DNA from: Geminicoccaceae bacterium
GTDB taxonomy: Bacteria > Pseudomonadota > Alphaproteobacteria > Geminicoccales > Geminicoccaceae
Length of the DNA stretch: 64,000 nucleotides
Assembly: GCA_028285265.1 (NCBI GenBank)
Contig: JANQPX010000032.1
Span: 62,001-126,000, forward strand
Direction of reading: 5' to 3'
In this document: in pieces, positions 18,137-27,115 of the stretch
Layout: each line of letters opens with the position of its first letter
Numbering within the stretch: the first letter of the stretch is position 1
The notes under the pieces: generated by a model
What the model was told of the DNA's origin: nothing
Databases searched by the model: none
The model's input: only the letters and a program-made list of their open reading frames with translations
Program-made: the position numbers and the translations under genes

Positions 18137-19308
18137 TCCCGGATCACTCAAGCCGCAGCCTTGATCAGATCGCCGCACTTCACGAACGCTGTGTCGCTGG
18201 GTTAATGACCGGCACATCGATGGACGGACTCGATGTAGCGATCTGTCGAATCGCGCGGGGCGAACGCCTCACCTTCAAACTTCTTGCCTTTGAAACGGTG
18301 CCAATGCCCGACGACTTAAGGTGGGAACTCGCGCCAGAGCGGCTCGATGGCATCGCATCCGTCGCTCGCGTTAACCAGCGTCTTGGTGACTACTTCGCCG
18401 ATGCTCTAGCTAAAGTGATCGCAGCCAGCAGCTACCGGTTGGATCTGATTGGTAGCCATGGACAAACTGTCTATCACGAACATGGTGTCACCAGCCTTCA
18501 GCTCGGCGACCCAGGTCCACTCGCTGCGCGCTTTTGCTGCCCCGTGGTCAGCGACTTCCGCATGAACGACATCGCGCTTGGCGGTTCTGGGGCACCTTTG
18601 GTTCCCTATGTCGACCAGCGCTTACTGGCCCGGCAAGGCGAAGCGCTCCTCGCGATCAATATCGGTGGAATTGCCAATTTCACGGCTCTGCCCGGGGACA
18701 GAATGGCATTAGATCAGGTTCTTGGCATGGATTGTGGCCCTGGGAACATGCTCATGGACGGCCTGGCGCGCCGCTGGTCCAGAGGACAAGAGACGGCGGA
18801 TATTGATGGACGTCTTGCTCTTCGCGGCTCTGTCGACCAGCCCTTGCTTGCCTGGCTCCAGTCTCATCCCTATTTTGCCGAAACGCCGCGCCCGTCAGCA
18901 GGTCGCGAACAGTTTGGCGATGACTTTCTTGACACCATTTTGGCAAAAGCAGGGACGAACCTCGACGATGATCACGAGGTTTCAAGTTTAATGGCGACGC
19001 TTGCAGCCTTCACGGTCTGGGCCATTTTTGACGCCTACCGGCGATTCGTTGCAGGATCGTCACCCGTGGCACATGTCATCGTGAGTGGCGGCGGGAGTCG
19101 CAATCCTGCGCTGACAACGGGACTTCAAAACGCCTTCGGCAACATCCCCGTCAGCGCCAGTGACTCACTCGGCCTACCGGTCGACGCCAAAGAAGCGATC
19201 GCCTTCGCCATTCTAGCATCCGATCGGATTGATCGCCGCGCGACCAATCTGCCGTCAGTGACCGGCGCCCGCCGCCAAGCGCTGCTCGGCAAGATTACCG
19301 AATGCTGA
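18133..19308 (+). CDS. anmK: Anhydro-N-acetylmuramic acid kinase
   Basis: AnmK opens the anhydro ring of 1,6-anhydro-MurNAc and phosphorylates it to MurNAc-6-phosphate during cell-wall recycling. The 391-residue protein shows GLMTGTSMDGLDVA (ATP loop), IGSHGQTVYHE, INIGGIANFT, GMDCGPGNMLMD and VSGGGSRNPAL, all typical of the family. The ATG at 18133 overlaps the MFS stop codon (ATGA), which fixes the start; the frame is open further upstream only as overlap with the MFS gene. The 3' end overlaps the convergent marR-type gene by 54 bp, an unusually long 3' overlap. Confidence 0.95.
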   Translation: MIPDHSSRSLDQIAALHERCVAGLMTGTSMDGLDVAICRIARGERLTFKLLAFETVPMPDDLRWELAPERLDGIASVARVNQRLGDYFADALAKVIAASSYRLDLIGSHGQTVYHEHGVTSLQLGDPGPLAARFCCPVVSDFRMNDIALGGSGAPLVPYVDQRLLARQGEALLAINIGGIANFTALPGDRMALDQVLGMDCGPGNMLMDGLARRWSRGQETADIDGRLALRGSVDQPLLAWLQSHPYFAETPRPSAGREQFGDDFLDTILAKAGTNLDDDHEVSSLMATLAAFTVWAIFDAYRRFVAGSSPVAHVIVSGGGSRNPALTTGLQNAFGNIPVSASDSLGLPVDAKEAIAFAILASDRIDRRATNLPSVTGARRQALLGKITEC

Positions 19309-19830
19309 ATTTGTGCGAGCCCCTTTAGGCGTCGTCAGCTCGGTCGTCCAAAAGAGTTCAAGATTGCGCAACTGAGCGTTCAACTCCTCTAATGGCTTCA
19401 GCTTCGGGTTCTCGCTCAGAGACTGACTTTGCTCGCTTAACATCACATTGATATGGTGGCAAAGATCTCGACCCTTTTGCGATAGACGGATTCGTACGAC
19501 ACGACGATCCCGCTCAGAACGCTCCTGAATCACATACCCGGACTCGACCAAACGCTTCAGATTGTAGGTGACGTTCGATCCGAGATAATAGCCACGGCTC
19601 ACTAGATCGCCGACGCTAACCTCCTCCTCGCCAATATTCGCCAGGAGCAGGCCTTGGACATTGTTGATATCGCCGATGCCAATGCGTTCGAGTTCGGCCC
19701 TGAGCACGTCCAGAAAACGCCGATGCAAACGCTCGATCAGGTTAATGGTCTCGCCATACTCGTTGATAGCCATGAATTCTTCCGTCGGATCACACGTGGA
19801 TGATGTAAAAAGTTGCTGCATCATATCCAT
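19255..19830 (-). CDS. MarR-family regulator (LdtR-like)
   Basis: This is a winged-helix repressor-type protein of 191 residues. The DNA-binding region has VSVGDLVSRGYYLGSNVTYNLKRLVESGYV, which reads as the recognition helix, then the wing ERSERDRRVVRIRLSQKG. The segment IERLHRRFLDVLRAELERI and the YYLGSNVTYN helix recall LdtR of Liberibacter and its alphaproteobacterial relatives, which control L,D-transpeptidase and envelope genes. Nearness to anmK fits a cell-wall theme. ATG 19773 (MAINEYGETI) is an alternative start giving 172 residues. The C-terminal tail overlaps the end of anmK by 54 bp. Confidence 0.85.
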   Translation of the reverse strand: MDMMQQLFTSSTCDPTEEFMAINEYGETINLIERLHRRFLDVLRAELERIGIGDINNVQGLLLANIGEEEVSVGDLVSRGYYLGSNVTYNLKRLVESGYVIQERSERDRRVVRIRLSQKGRDLCHHINVMLSEQSQSLSENPKLKPLEELNAQLRNLELFWTTELTTPKGARTNSAFGNLAEQRLAAGAGH

Positions 19831-19927
19831 GCTCGACCCGTTTGGTAAACGCCTGAATAGCGCTCGAGGCGATTTATTCGGTTAACAAATTTGCGTTTGG
19901 CGATAAATTTTTCATCTGTTGCGATGA

Positions 19928-21286
19928 TCAGACAGCGGGCTGTAGCCCTTCGGCGGTGAGCGCCTTGGCCTGACGCTTCTCAAGCGTCGTGACGTCAAAG
20001 CCATCGATCAGCTCCATGAACATCTGATGCCAATTGATCTTGGCGCCCAGATGCATGAACACCGAGCCAAGCCCGATGGCAGCACGATCCATAAGGACGA
20101 ACTCACGCGGCGGGGTAACGCCGCCAATAGCGCGGAGCTTACCATGGACGTTCTCGGCGACCTCGCGCCCGTAAGCACCGGAGTTGGTCTCTTCAATCAA
20201 CCTTGGCCGATCCTCCATCAAGGGAGCATAGATGAACGCCGCCCAGATATTCAGCGTGTCGATAACCTCATTTCTGAGGTCTTTAAATCCCCATGTTTCA
20301 TAGGCATGAACGGCAAGATCCCGGTCGCCGTCTTTAAGGGCATGATAAAGATCAATCACGCCCTGCACCAAGGTGGGTGGAAACACGCGTATGCAGCCAA
20401 AATCCAAAAGATTGATGCCATGATCCTCGCGCGCCGCGTAATTGCCGAGATGAGGATCGCCGTGGATCACGGCGTAGTCATAGAAGGGGACATACCAGGC
20501 CCGGAACATGTTTACGGCGATTCGATCGCGCACCTCTTGGGAAGCGTCCTTGAAGGCCATCAATTTCTTGCCGTCGAGCCACGTCATCGTCAAAAGACGA
20601 TGCGTTGAAAGATCGTCGATGACATCAGGAACGTAAACGCCCTGTTCCTTCTTCAGCATGCGTCGATAGAGCGCCATGTGACGAGCTTCGCGACGATAGT
20701 CGAGTTCTTCACGGAGGCGCTCTGCCAGTTCTTCGTAGATGCGCTCGGGATTGATCGAGGGATCATAGCGCCGATAAATCGAGAAGATCATGCGTAGCTG
20801 GGTCAAATCCGCTTCGACGGCGCTCTCAATGCCCGGATATTGCAGCTTACAAGCGAGATCTTGACCATCAAGTGAGGTCGCACGATGCACCTGCCCGAGT
20901 GAGGCTGCATGGGCTGCATCAAGCGCAAAGTCCTGGAACCGGTCGCGCCAGTCGGGCCCGAGTTCGGAGGCCATGCGCCGACGGACAAAGGGGCGGCCCA
21001 TCGGTGGTGCTTCGGACTGCAGCTGGGCCAGTTCAGCGGCATACTCCTTTGGCAGTGCATCGGGTATGGTCGCAAGAAGCTGTGCCACTTTCATCAGCGG
21101 TCCCTTGAGACCGCCGAGCGCCTGCTTCAGCTCCTCTGCATGTTGGCCCTTATCGATCTTCATGCCGAGAAACTGCGAACCTGCGAGCCGCGCCGCGAGT
21201 CCTCCCATGGTACCGGATACCTGGGCATAGCGGCGCACCCTGCCGGTGATCGTGTTCTCCCGGCGATTCTGCGGGCCGTCACTCAT
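19928..21286 (-). CDS. ABC1/AarF/UbiB-family atypical kinase
   Basis: This 452-residue member of the UbiB/ABC1 atypical kinase family has relatives that act in ubiquinone biosynthesis and lipid distribution. Visible are GPLMKVAQLLATIPDALP (the KxGQ position, with Ala for Gly), LGQVHRATSLDG, the DLACKLQYPGI lysine, and VIHGDPHLGNYAA followed by GINLLDFGCIRV (catalytic and metal-binding loops). The usual UbiB C-terminal membrane helices are not obvious, so this is the soluble ABC1 subtype rather than ubiB proper. It lies 5 bp after the stop-to-start gap from pepF on the same strand and is probably co-transcribed. Confidence 0.88.
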   Translation of the reverse strand: MSDGPQNRRENTITGRVRRYAQVSGTMGGLAARLAGSQFLGMKIDKGQHAEELKQALGGLKGPLMKVAQLLATIPDALPKEYAAELAQLQSEAPPMGRPFVRRRMASELGPDWRDRFQDFALDAAHAASLGQVHRATSLDGQDLACKLQYPGIESAVEADLTQLRMIFSIYRRYDPSINPERIYEELAERLREELDYRREARHMALYRRMLKKEQGVYVPDVIDDLSTHRLLTMTWLDGKKLMAFKDASQEVRDRIAVNMFRAWYVPFYDYAVIHGDPHLGNYAAREDHGINLLDFGCIRVFPPTLVQGVIDLYHALKDGDRDLAVHAYETWGFKDLRNEVIDTLNIWAAFIYAPLMEDRPRLIEETNSGAYGREVAENVHGKLRAIGGVTPPREFVLMDRAAIGLGSVFMHLGAKINWHQMFMELIDGFDVTTLEKRQAKALTAEGLQPAV

Positions 21287-21291
21287 CCGGG

Positions 21292-23106
21292 CTAACCCGC
21301 TTCCTGCTCAAGACGATCGATCAACCCTTCGACTATGCCAAGCCCCTTGCTCCAGAACGTGGGGTCGGTTGCATCGAGGCCAAACGGTTCGAGGAGCTCC
21401 TTGTGCCTGAGCGTTCCCCCGGCTGCCAGCAGATTGTGATAACGCTCCTGGAAGCCATCGGGCTCAGTCTGATAGACCGCATACAGCGCGTTGACGAGAC
21501 AATCGCCAAACGCATAGGCATAGACGTAGAACGGCACGTGGATGAAATGAGGGATATAGCTCCAAAAAACGCGGTAGCCATCCTCGAAGTGGAATGCAGG
21601 TCCGAGACTTTCCGTTTGAACGCTCATCCAAATGTCGCCCAGCTCGTCAGGCGTCAATTCGGCCCGCTGACGTGCATCGTGGACCCGGCGTTCAAAATCG
21701 ACGAACGCGATTTGGCGGACAACCGTGTTCAGTGCATCTTCGACCTTGCCGGCCAAAAGAAGTCGACGCTGCACCGGGTCGGTTTCAGCCGCAAGCACTG
21801 ACTGAAAGGTCAGTTGTTCGCCAAAAACTGAGGCCGTCTCCGCCAAAGTTAAGGGGGTGCTCGCCATGAGCGGTCCCTGCCTGCCGGCCAGCACCTGATG
21901 GACCCCATGGCCTAGCTCATGCGCAAGAGTCATAACGTCCCGCGGTCGGCCCTGATAGTTCATGAGAACATAGGGATGGGCGCTTGGCACCGTTGGATGG
22001 CAAAACGCGCCCGCATCCTTGCCAGGACGCGGCGGCGCATCGATCCAACGGTCGGTGAAGAAGCGATCAACAATGTCAGCCAGCTTGGGTGAGAAGCCTC
22101 GATACGCATCAAGCACGATCACCTTTGCGTCGTCCCAGGCAATTCGCTTATCGCTGTCTTCCGGGAGCGGCGCATTACGATCCCAAAACTCCAGCTTATC
22201 CAAGCCCATCCAATTCGCTTTGTACTGATAGTACCGATGAGCAAGGCGCGGATACGCTTCTTTGGTCGCCGATATCAGGGCGTCAACGACCCCATCCTCC
22301 ACCTGATTGGCAAGATTTCGCGACGAGATAGGCCGTTCAAACTTGCGCCAGCCATCTTCAATTTGCTTGTCCTTGGCAAGCGTATTGGTGATCAGAGCGA
22401 AGAGACTGACCTGGCTTTGCAGCGTCGCCGCAACGGTTTTTCCCGCGGCTTCACGTGTCGAACGGTCTTTGTCCGACAATTTATCAAATATCTCGGCTGA
22501 AGTGAGTTCTTGACCATCCAGGGGAAAACGAATGCGTGCCATCGTCTCATCGAAAAGCCGGTTCCAGGCAGCGCGCCCGGTAATTGACTTTTCGTGCAAA
22601 ACCCTTTCGATCTCGTCATCGAGCTGATAGGGACGGAAGCTTCGAACATCGCGAAACCAAGGGCGGTAGCGAGCCAGCTCGTCATCGCTTTGGAGCTTAG
22701 CATCTAAGTTGGCATCGTCGATTCGGTTGATCTCGAGGGTCATAAAAAGAAGTTTTGTGCCGATATCATTAATGCGTTCACGTACGGTTTGATAAAATCT
22801 ACTGATTTCCGGATCATCAGATTTCGCCGCATGCAGCAACGACGCATAGCTGTAAACACGGCCGATGGAATCTTCGACCCGTTCATAGCGTTTGACGGTG
22901 GCCGCGAGGCTTGTGCCATCCATGCTGGCAAGCTTGCCTTGGCTATCCCGGATCAAGGCATCCGCTTCGTCATTTGCCGTCGACAGATCACGCTCGATCG
23001 CCGGATCATCCATGCCCGTGTAGAGATCCGACAGATCCCAAACTGGGAGCTCGCCTGTCGCAGGGGCTGCGCCGGTTGCTTCGGCTTGCTGACGGGTCAG
23101 GCTCAT
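21292..23106 (-). CDS. pepF: Oligoendopeptidase F (M3 metallopeptidase)
   Basis: This cytoplasmic zinc endopeptidase of the M3B group degrades short peptides. The 604-residue protein has the metal motif HELGHGVH within TLAHELGHGVHQVL, and the third ligand region LAETASVFGEQ follows after ~25 residues. The start DLSDLYTGMDDPAI and VPFYVYAYAFGDCLV segments are family-like. ATG 23106 is chosen because CGGAGATC lies just upstream on the coding strand; the longer frame would add 36 residues without similarity. It precedes the ABC1-kinase gene and is divergent from the acyl-CoA synthetase. Confidence 0.93.
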   Translation of the reverse strand: MSLTRQQAEATGAAPATGELPVWDLSDLYTGMDDPAIERDLSTANDEADALIRDSQGKLASMDGTSLAATVKRYERVEDSIGRVYSYASLLHAAKSDDPEISRFYQTVRERINDIGTKLLFMTLEINRIDDANLDAKLQSDDELARYRPWFRDVRSFRPYQLDDEIERVLHEKSITGRAAWNRLFDETMARIRFPLDGQELTSAEIFDKLSDKDRSTREAAGKTVAATLQSQVSLFALITNTLAKDKQIEDGWRKFERPISSRNLANQVEDGVVDALISATKEAYPRLAHRYYQYKANWMGLDKLEFWDRNAPLPEDSDKRIAWDDAKVIVLDAYRGFSPKLADIVDRFFTDRWIDAPPRPGKDAGAFCHPTVPSAHPYVLMNYQGRPRDVMTLAHELGHGVHQVLAGRQGPLMASTPLTLAETASVFGEQLTFQSVLAAETDPVQRRLLLAGKVEDALNTVVRQIAFVDFERRVHDARQRAELTPDELGDIWMSVQTESLGPAFHFEDGYRVFWSYIPHFIHVPFYVYAYAFGDCLVNALYAVYQTEPDGFQERYHNLLAAGGTLRHKELLEPFGLDATDPTFWSKGLGIVEGLIDRLEQEAG

Positions 23107-23303
23107 AAAGATCTCCGATTGGACAGTACTAAGCTGAACGACATATAAGACGCGATTCTGGTCAATCCAGCCGGAAAGCTTTATCACGTTGCTGAATGGG
23201 TAATGAAGCTGCATTCGAAGGCATGCCGAGATCGCGATCTGAGACGCTTAGTCGCTAAGGCTGGGCCTTGGGCGCATCATCGGACGATGGCATGGGAGAC
23301 GAC

Positions 23304-25106
23304 ATGGCGACGCCGGATTTTGGCCGCAACCTGGTTGATATGTTTGAAAAATCCGCTGCCGCAGGTGGCGAGAAACCCTTCCTTTGGGGCAAGGTTGACG
23401 GCAGTTATCGGCCGTGGTCCTGGGCGATGGTGCGCAATCGCGTTCATCGGCTGGCCCGTGCCTTTCGTGCCAAGGGGCTAAAGCCCGGTGATCGTGTCCT
23501 GCTGGTCAGCGAAAACCGACCAGAGTGGCCGATCGTCGATCTTGCCGTGCTCCGTGCGGGCGGGGTCACAGTCCCGGCCTACACAACCAATACCGAGGCT
23601 GATCATCTCCACCTGCTGACGGATAGTGGTGCGGAATTTGCGGTCGTCTCAAACAGCAAGCTGGCGAAGACGCTGCTCCCGGCCATCGCCGCAACGAAGC
23701 ATGTCAAGCTTCTGTTAACCTTCGACAGCCTTCCCGCGACGGAGCACGCCGGCGTTGAAACCATCCTCTGGGACGACGCCCTCGCTATCGGCGATGATTC
23801 GCCGGACTTTTCGGAGGATCCGGCCGCAACGATTGGTGCCGAGAACCTCGCCTGCCTCATCTATACCTCTGGCACCGGCGGCAAGCCCAAAGGCGTGATG
23901 CTCTCCCACGGCAATGTCCGGGCCAATGTTAAGAGCGCCTATTATGTGCTGGAAGAGCTTGGCCTTGATGATGACGTGTTCCTGTCGTTCCTCCCGCTTT
24001 CTCACGCCTACGAGCATACTGCCGGGCTGTTTTTGCCGATCTCGATCGGCGCTCAGATCTATTATGCCGAAGGCATCGATACCCTTTCATCCAATCTGGT
24101 CGAGGCGCGGCCGACCATCATGGCTTGCGTGCCCCGCCTTTATGAGGTCATGCGCCAACGAATCCTCAACGGTATCGCTCGACAAACGGGTTTGAAGCCC
24201 AAGCTTTTTGCTAAAGCCGTCGACATCGGCAGTCGCGCCTATGAAGATCCCGCCTCGCTTTCCTTGCTGGACCGCCTTTTAAACCCTCTGCTCGACCGGC
24301 TCGTGCGTTCCAAGGTTAGAGAACGCTTTGGCGGACGCATGAAGGCGTTGGTCTCAGGCGGCGCGCCGCTGAATTATGATGTCGGTCTCTTTTTTACCGC
24401 GCTTGGCCTGCCGGTGTTTCAGGGTTATGGCCAGACCGAATGTTCGCCGGTCATCAGCGTCAACAGGCCGGGTAAAGTCAAGCTCAAGTCTGTGGGTCCG
24501 GCTCTTCCTGGCATTGAGGTGCGTTTTGACGAAGACGGTGAGATCTTGGTACGCGGCGATGCCGTGATGCAAGGCTATTGGCGTGACGACGAGTCGACGA
24601 AACGTACACTGATCGACGGTTGGCTCCATACCGGCGACGTCGGCGTAATGGATAGCGATGGCTTCATCGAGATCACCGATCGCAAGCGCGACCTGATCGT
24701 CAACTCTGGAGGTGACAATATTGCTCCTCAACGGGTTGAAGGCATTGTCGCCCTTGAACCTGAGATCGCGCAGGTCTTGGTGTATGGCGATAAACGGCCA
24801 CATCTCGTCGCCCTGATCGTACCGGATCAGGATTTCGTCACCAGTTTTGCCAAAGCCGAGGGCAAAAAGAGCGAACTCGCTGCACTTGCCGAGGACGATG
24901 ACTTTCAGGCTGTCATCGGCAAGGCGATGAAGCGGGTCAATTCCCGCCTGTCACCGATCGAGCGAATCCGCCGCTTCAAGATCCTCCCGGAAGCCTTCAC
25001 CATTGAGGGCGGGATGATGACCCCGACGCTCAAGTTGAAGCGCCAAGCGATCTACCGAGCCTATGACGAGGCGATCGCCGATCTCTACCGCGGACGCGTC
25101 GCGTAG
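23304..25106 (+). CDS. Long-chain acyl-CoA synthetase (AMP-forming)
   Basis: This ~600-residue ANL-family ligase activates fatty acids with ATP and CoA. Diagnostic pieces are IYTSGTGGKPKGVMLSHGN (P-loop, ~190-208), QGYGQTECSPVIS, LHTGDVGVMD and the ITDRKRDLIVNSGG hinge. It has the FAA1/FadD15-type length and no membrane anchor. ATG 23304 is preceded by GGGAGACGAC; ATG 23292 is possible. It could supply or remove acyl chains related to DSF signalling, but the distance (~20 kb) gives no direct support. It may be the first gene before the ABC importer, though the ~300-bp gap suggests a separate unit. Confidence 0.92.
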   Translation: MATPDFGRNLVDMFEKSAAAGGEKPFLWGKVDGSYRPWSWAMVRNRVHRLARAFRAKGLKPGDRVLLVSENRPEWPIVDLAVLRAGGVTVPAYTTNTEADHLHLLTDSGAEFAVVSNSKLAKTLLPAIAATKHVKLLLTFDSLPATEHAGVETILWDDALAIGDDSPDFSEDPAATIGAENLACLIYTSGTGGKPKGVMLSHGNVRANVKSAYYVLEELGLDDDVFLSFLPLSHAYEHTAGLFLPISIGAQIYYAEGIDTLSSNLVEARPTIMACVPRLYEVMRQRILNGIARQTGLKPKLFAKAVDIGSRAYEDPASLSLLDRLLNPLLDRLVRSKVRERFGGRMKALVSGGAPLNYDVGLFFTALGLPVFQGYGQTECSPVISVNRPGKVKLKSVGPALPGIEVRFDEDGEILVRGDAVMQGYWRDDESTKRTLIDGWLHTGDVGVMDSDGFIEITDRKRDLIVNSGGDNIAPQRVEGIVALEPEIAQVLVYGDKRPHLVALIVPDQDFVTSFAKAEGKKSELAALAEDDDFQAVIGKAMKRVNSRLSPIERIRRFKILPEAFTIEGGMMTPTLKLKRQAIYRAYDEAIADLYRGRVA

Positions 25107-25408
25107 CAGCCCATGAGCCGTCCATGATCGCTTGGTCAAGACGATCGCCAAGCGAGAGGCTCGGTTATGGCGACCTCCTACGATAAGCTTGCGGATTTAT
25201 GTGTTCAGTTTCAACACCTTAACAATACGCATCAAAACGATGCCACCTCAGGAATGACACGACCGCCCTTGCCCAACATTCAGCGCGATCATCAGGAATG
25301 TGACGTCAAAAAGTGCGAATGCATTGCGGGCTAAGGCCTCAAGCCTTGGTTTTCTGGCCGCGCTTGCCCTATTTATGCGTCGAATGTGTCAGCTTGTCGG
25401 AGGCCATC
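25107..25408. other. Intergenic region between acyl-CoA synthetase and ABC importer
   Basis: This ~300-bp gap has no credible gene. It carries a hairpin just after the synthetase stop and must hold the promoter of the importer operon in its second half. No recognisable -35/-10 pair was found. Confidence 0.5.
25128..25155 (+). terminator. Hairpin after acyl-CoA synthetase gene
   Basis: TCGCTTGG and CCAAGCGA form a perfect 8-bp stem with a 12-base loop, 21 bp after the stop codon. There is no T-run, so this may be a weak or Rho-assisted terminator. Confidence 0.4.
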
Positions 25409-27094
25409 ATGTGGTTGGGTTGGACAAAAAGTTTCTTGCTATCACTGCTATGCCTCGTTCTTGTCCAGACGGGTCCTGCCAACGCGGCTAGGGAGGAGTT
25501 GGTCATTGGCATGACGCAGTACCCCTCCAATTTCAATCCGAACATCGATTCCATGGCCGCCAAAAGCTACGTCTTGGCCATGACCAGACGCCCCTTCACC
25601 ACCTTCGACGAAAACTGGAACCTGATCTGCATGCTCTGCACCGAATTGCCGACCCTAGAAAACGGCAAAGCGGTCATTGAGAAGCAAGAGGATGGTTCAG
25701 ATGGCATTGCGCTGACATACGACATCCGTGACGACGCGGTCTGGGGTGATGGCACCCCGGTGACCACCGAAGACGTCTTGTTCACACGGGATGTTGGTTT
25801 GCATCCACAAAGTGGGGTCACCAGCGCCGAAGGCTATCGACGCATTATCTCGATCGACGTGATTGATGCGAAAACATTTACGTTGCATGTGGATCGCGTC
25901 ACCTTCAACTACAATGCTATCAATGACTTCCGCCTACTTCCCGCGCATCTGGAACGGTCGATCTTCGAAGAAGATCCGGCGACCTACCGCAACCGCACAC
26001 TCTATGACACGGCTACAACGACCGACGGCCTCTACTTCGGCCCCTACAAGATCACCGATGTGTCATCGGGCGCCTATGTCGTGCTGGAGCCCAATGATAC
26101 CTGGTGGGGTGAACCACCCAAGTTCAAGAAAATCGTTATCAAGGCGATCGAGAACACGGCGGCGCTTGAAGCCAATCTGCTATCCGGCAGTATTGATATG
26201 ATCGCGGGTGAGCCGGCTGGCATCACCATTGACCAGGCCCTGGCTTTCGAAAAGCGTCACGGTGACGACTATCAAATCCTCTATAAGCCCGGTTTGATCT
26301 ACGAACACTTAGACGTCAATCTCGACAATCCGATCCTCGCCGATAGGCGCGTGCGCCAGGCGCTGATTCAGAGTATTGATCGAGAAGCTATCAATCAGCA
26401 GCTCTTCGAAGGCCGCCAGCCTGTCGCCCACACCAGCATCAACCCACTGGACTGGGTCTACGATCAAGCCGTGCCGACTTACGGATATGATGCAGACGTG
26501 GCGGCGTCCCTGCTTGACGACGCCGGCTGGACTGAGATGAAGGACGGCGTTCGCCACAATGCCGATGGTGATGCACTTGCGATCGAGTTGATGACCACTG
26601 CTGGCAACCGGACACGAGAGTTGGTGCAACAGGTGCTCCAGAGCCAATGGAAAGCACTTGGCATTGATGTCACGATCAAGAATGAGCCAGCGCGTGTCTT
26701 TTTCGGCGAAACGACAAGCAAGCGGAAATTCACGGGGCTTGCCATGTTTGCATGGATCTCGTCGCCGGAGAATGTACCGCGGACAACGCTCCATTCTGAG
26801 GAAATACCGTCAGAAGAAAATGGGTGGTCGGGTCAGAATTACACGGGCTACGCAAATCCGGAGCTCGATCAGCTCCTCGATGAGCTCGAACGCGAGCTCG
26901 ACAGAGACAAGCGACGGCCGATGTGGGCCAAATTGCAAGCCATCTACGCGAATGACCTTCCAGCGATCCCACTCTACTTCCGTGCCGATGCTCATATCTG
27001 GCCGCTTTGGCTCCAAGGTATCGTTCCGACAGGCCATCAATATTCGAGCGCACTTTGGGTCGAGAACTGGTATGCAGAAGACGCTTCGAACTAA
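25409..27094 (+). CDS. ABC transporter substrate-binding protein, peptide/nickel family 5
   Basis: This 561-residue periplasmic solute-binding protein belongs to the Dpp/Opp type (SBP_bac_5). A signal peptide runs over residues 1-26 (hydrophobic SFLLSLLCLVLV, cleavage after ANA). The mature start REELVIGMTQYPSNFNPNIDS, the segment IRDDAVWGDGTPVTTEDVLF and RVRQALIQSIDREAI are typical of the family. ATG 25409 is preceded by CGGAGG. The ligand is unknown; peptides, opines and sugars are all used by the family. Two permease genes follow in the same direction with a 21-bp gap and an overlap, so the three genes are an operon. Confidence 0.92.
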   Translation: MWLGWTKSFLLSLLCLVLVQTGPANAAREELVIGMTQYPSNFNPNIDSMAAKSYVLAMTRRPFTTFDENWNLICMLCTELPTLENGKAVIEKQEDGSDGIALTYDIRDDAVWGDGTPVTTEDVLFTRDVGLHPQSGVTSAEGYRRIISIDVIDAKTFTLHVDRVTFNYNAINDFRLLPAHLERSIFEEDPATYRNRTLYDTATTTDGLYFGPYKITDVSSGAYVVLEPNDTWWGEPPKFKKIVIKAIENTAALEANLLSGSIDMIAGEPAGITIDQALAFEKRHGDDYQILYKPGLIYEHLDVNLDNPILADRRVRQALIQSIDREAINQQLFEGRQPVAHTSINPLDWVYDQAVPTYGYDADVAASLLDDAGWTEMKDGVRHNADGDALAIELMTTAGNRTRELVQQVLQSQWKALGIDVTIKNEPARVFFGETTSKRKFTGLAMFAWISSPENVPRTTLHSEEIPSEENGWSGQNYTGYANPELDQLLDELERELDRDKRRPMWAKLQAIYANDLPAIPLYFRADAHIWPLWLQGIVPTGHQYSSALWVENWYAEDASN

Positions 27095-27115
27095 CGGATA
27101 GAGGTCGACGATCCC

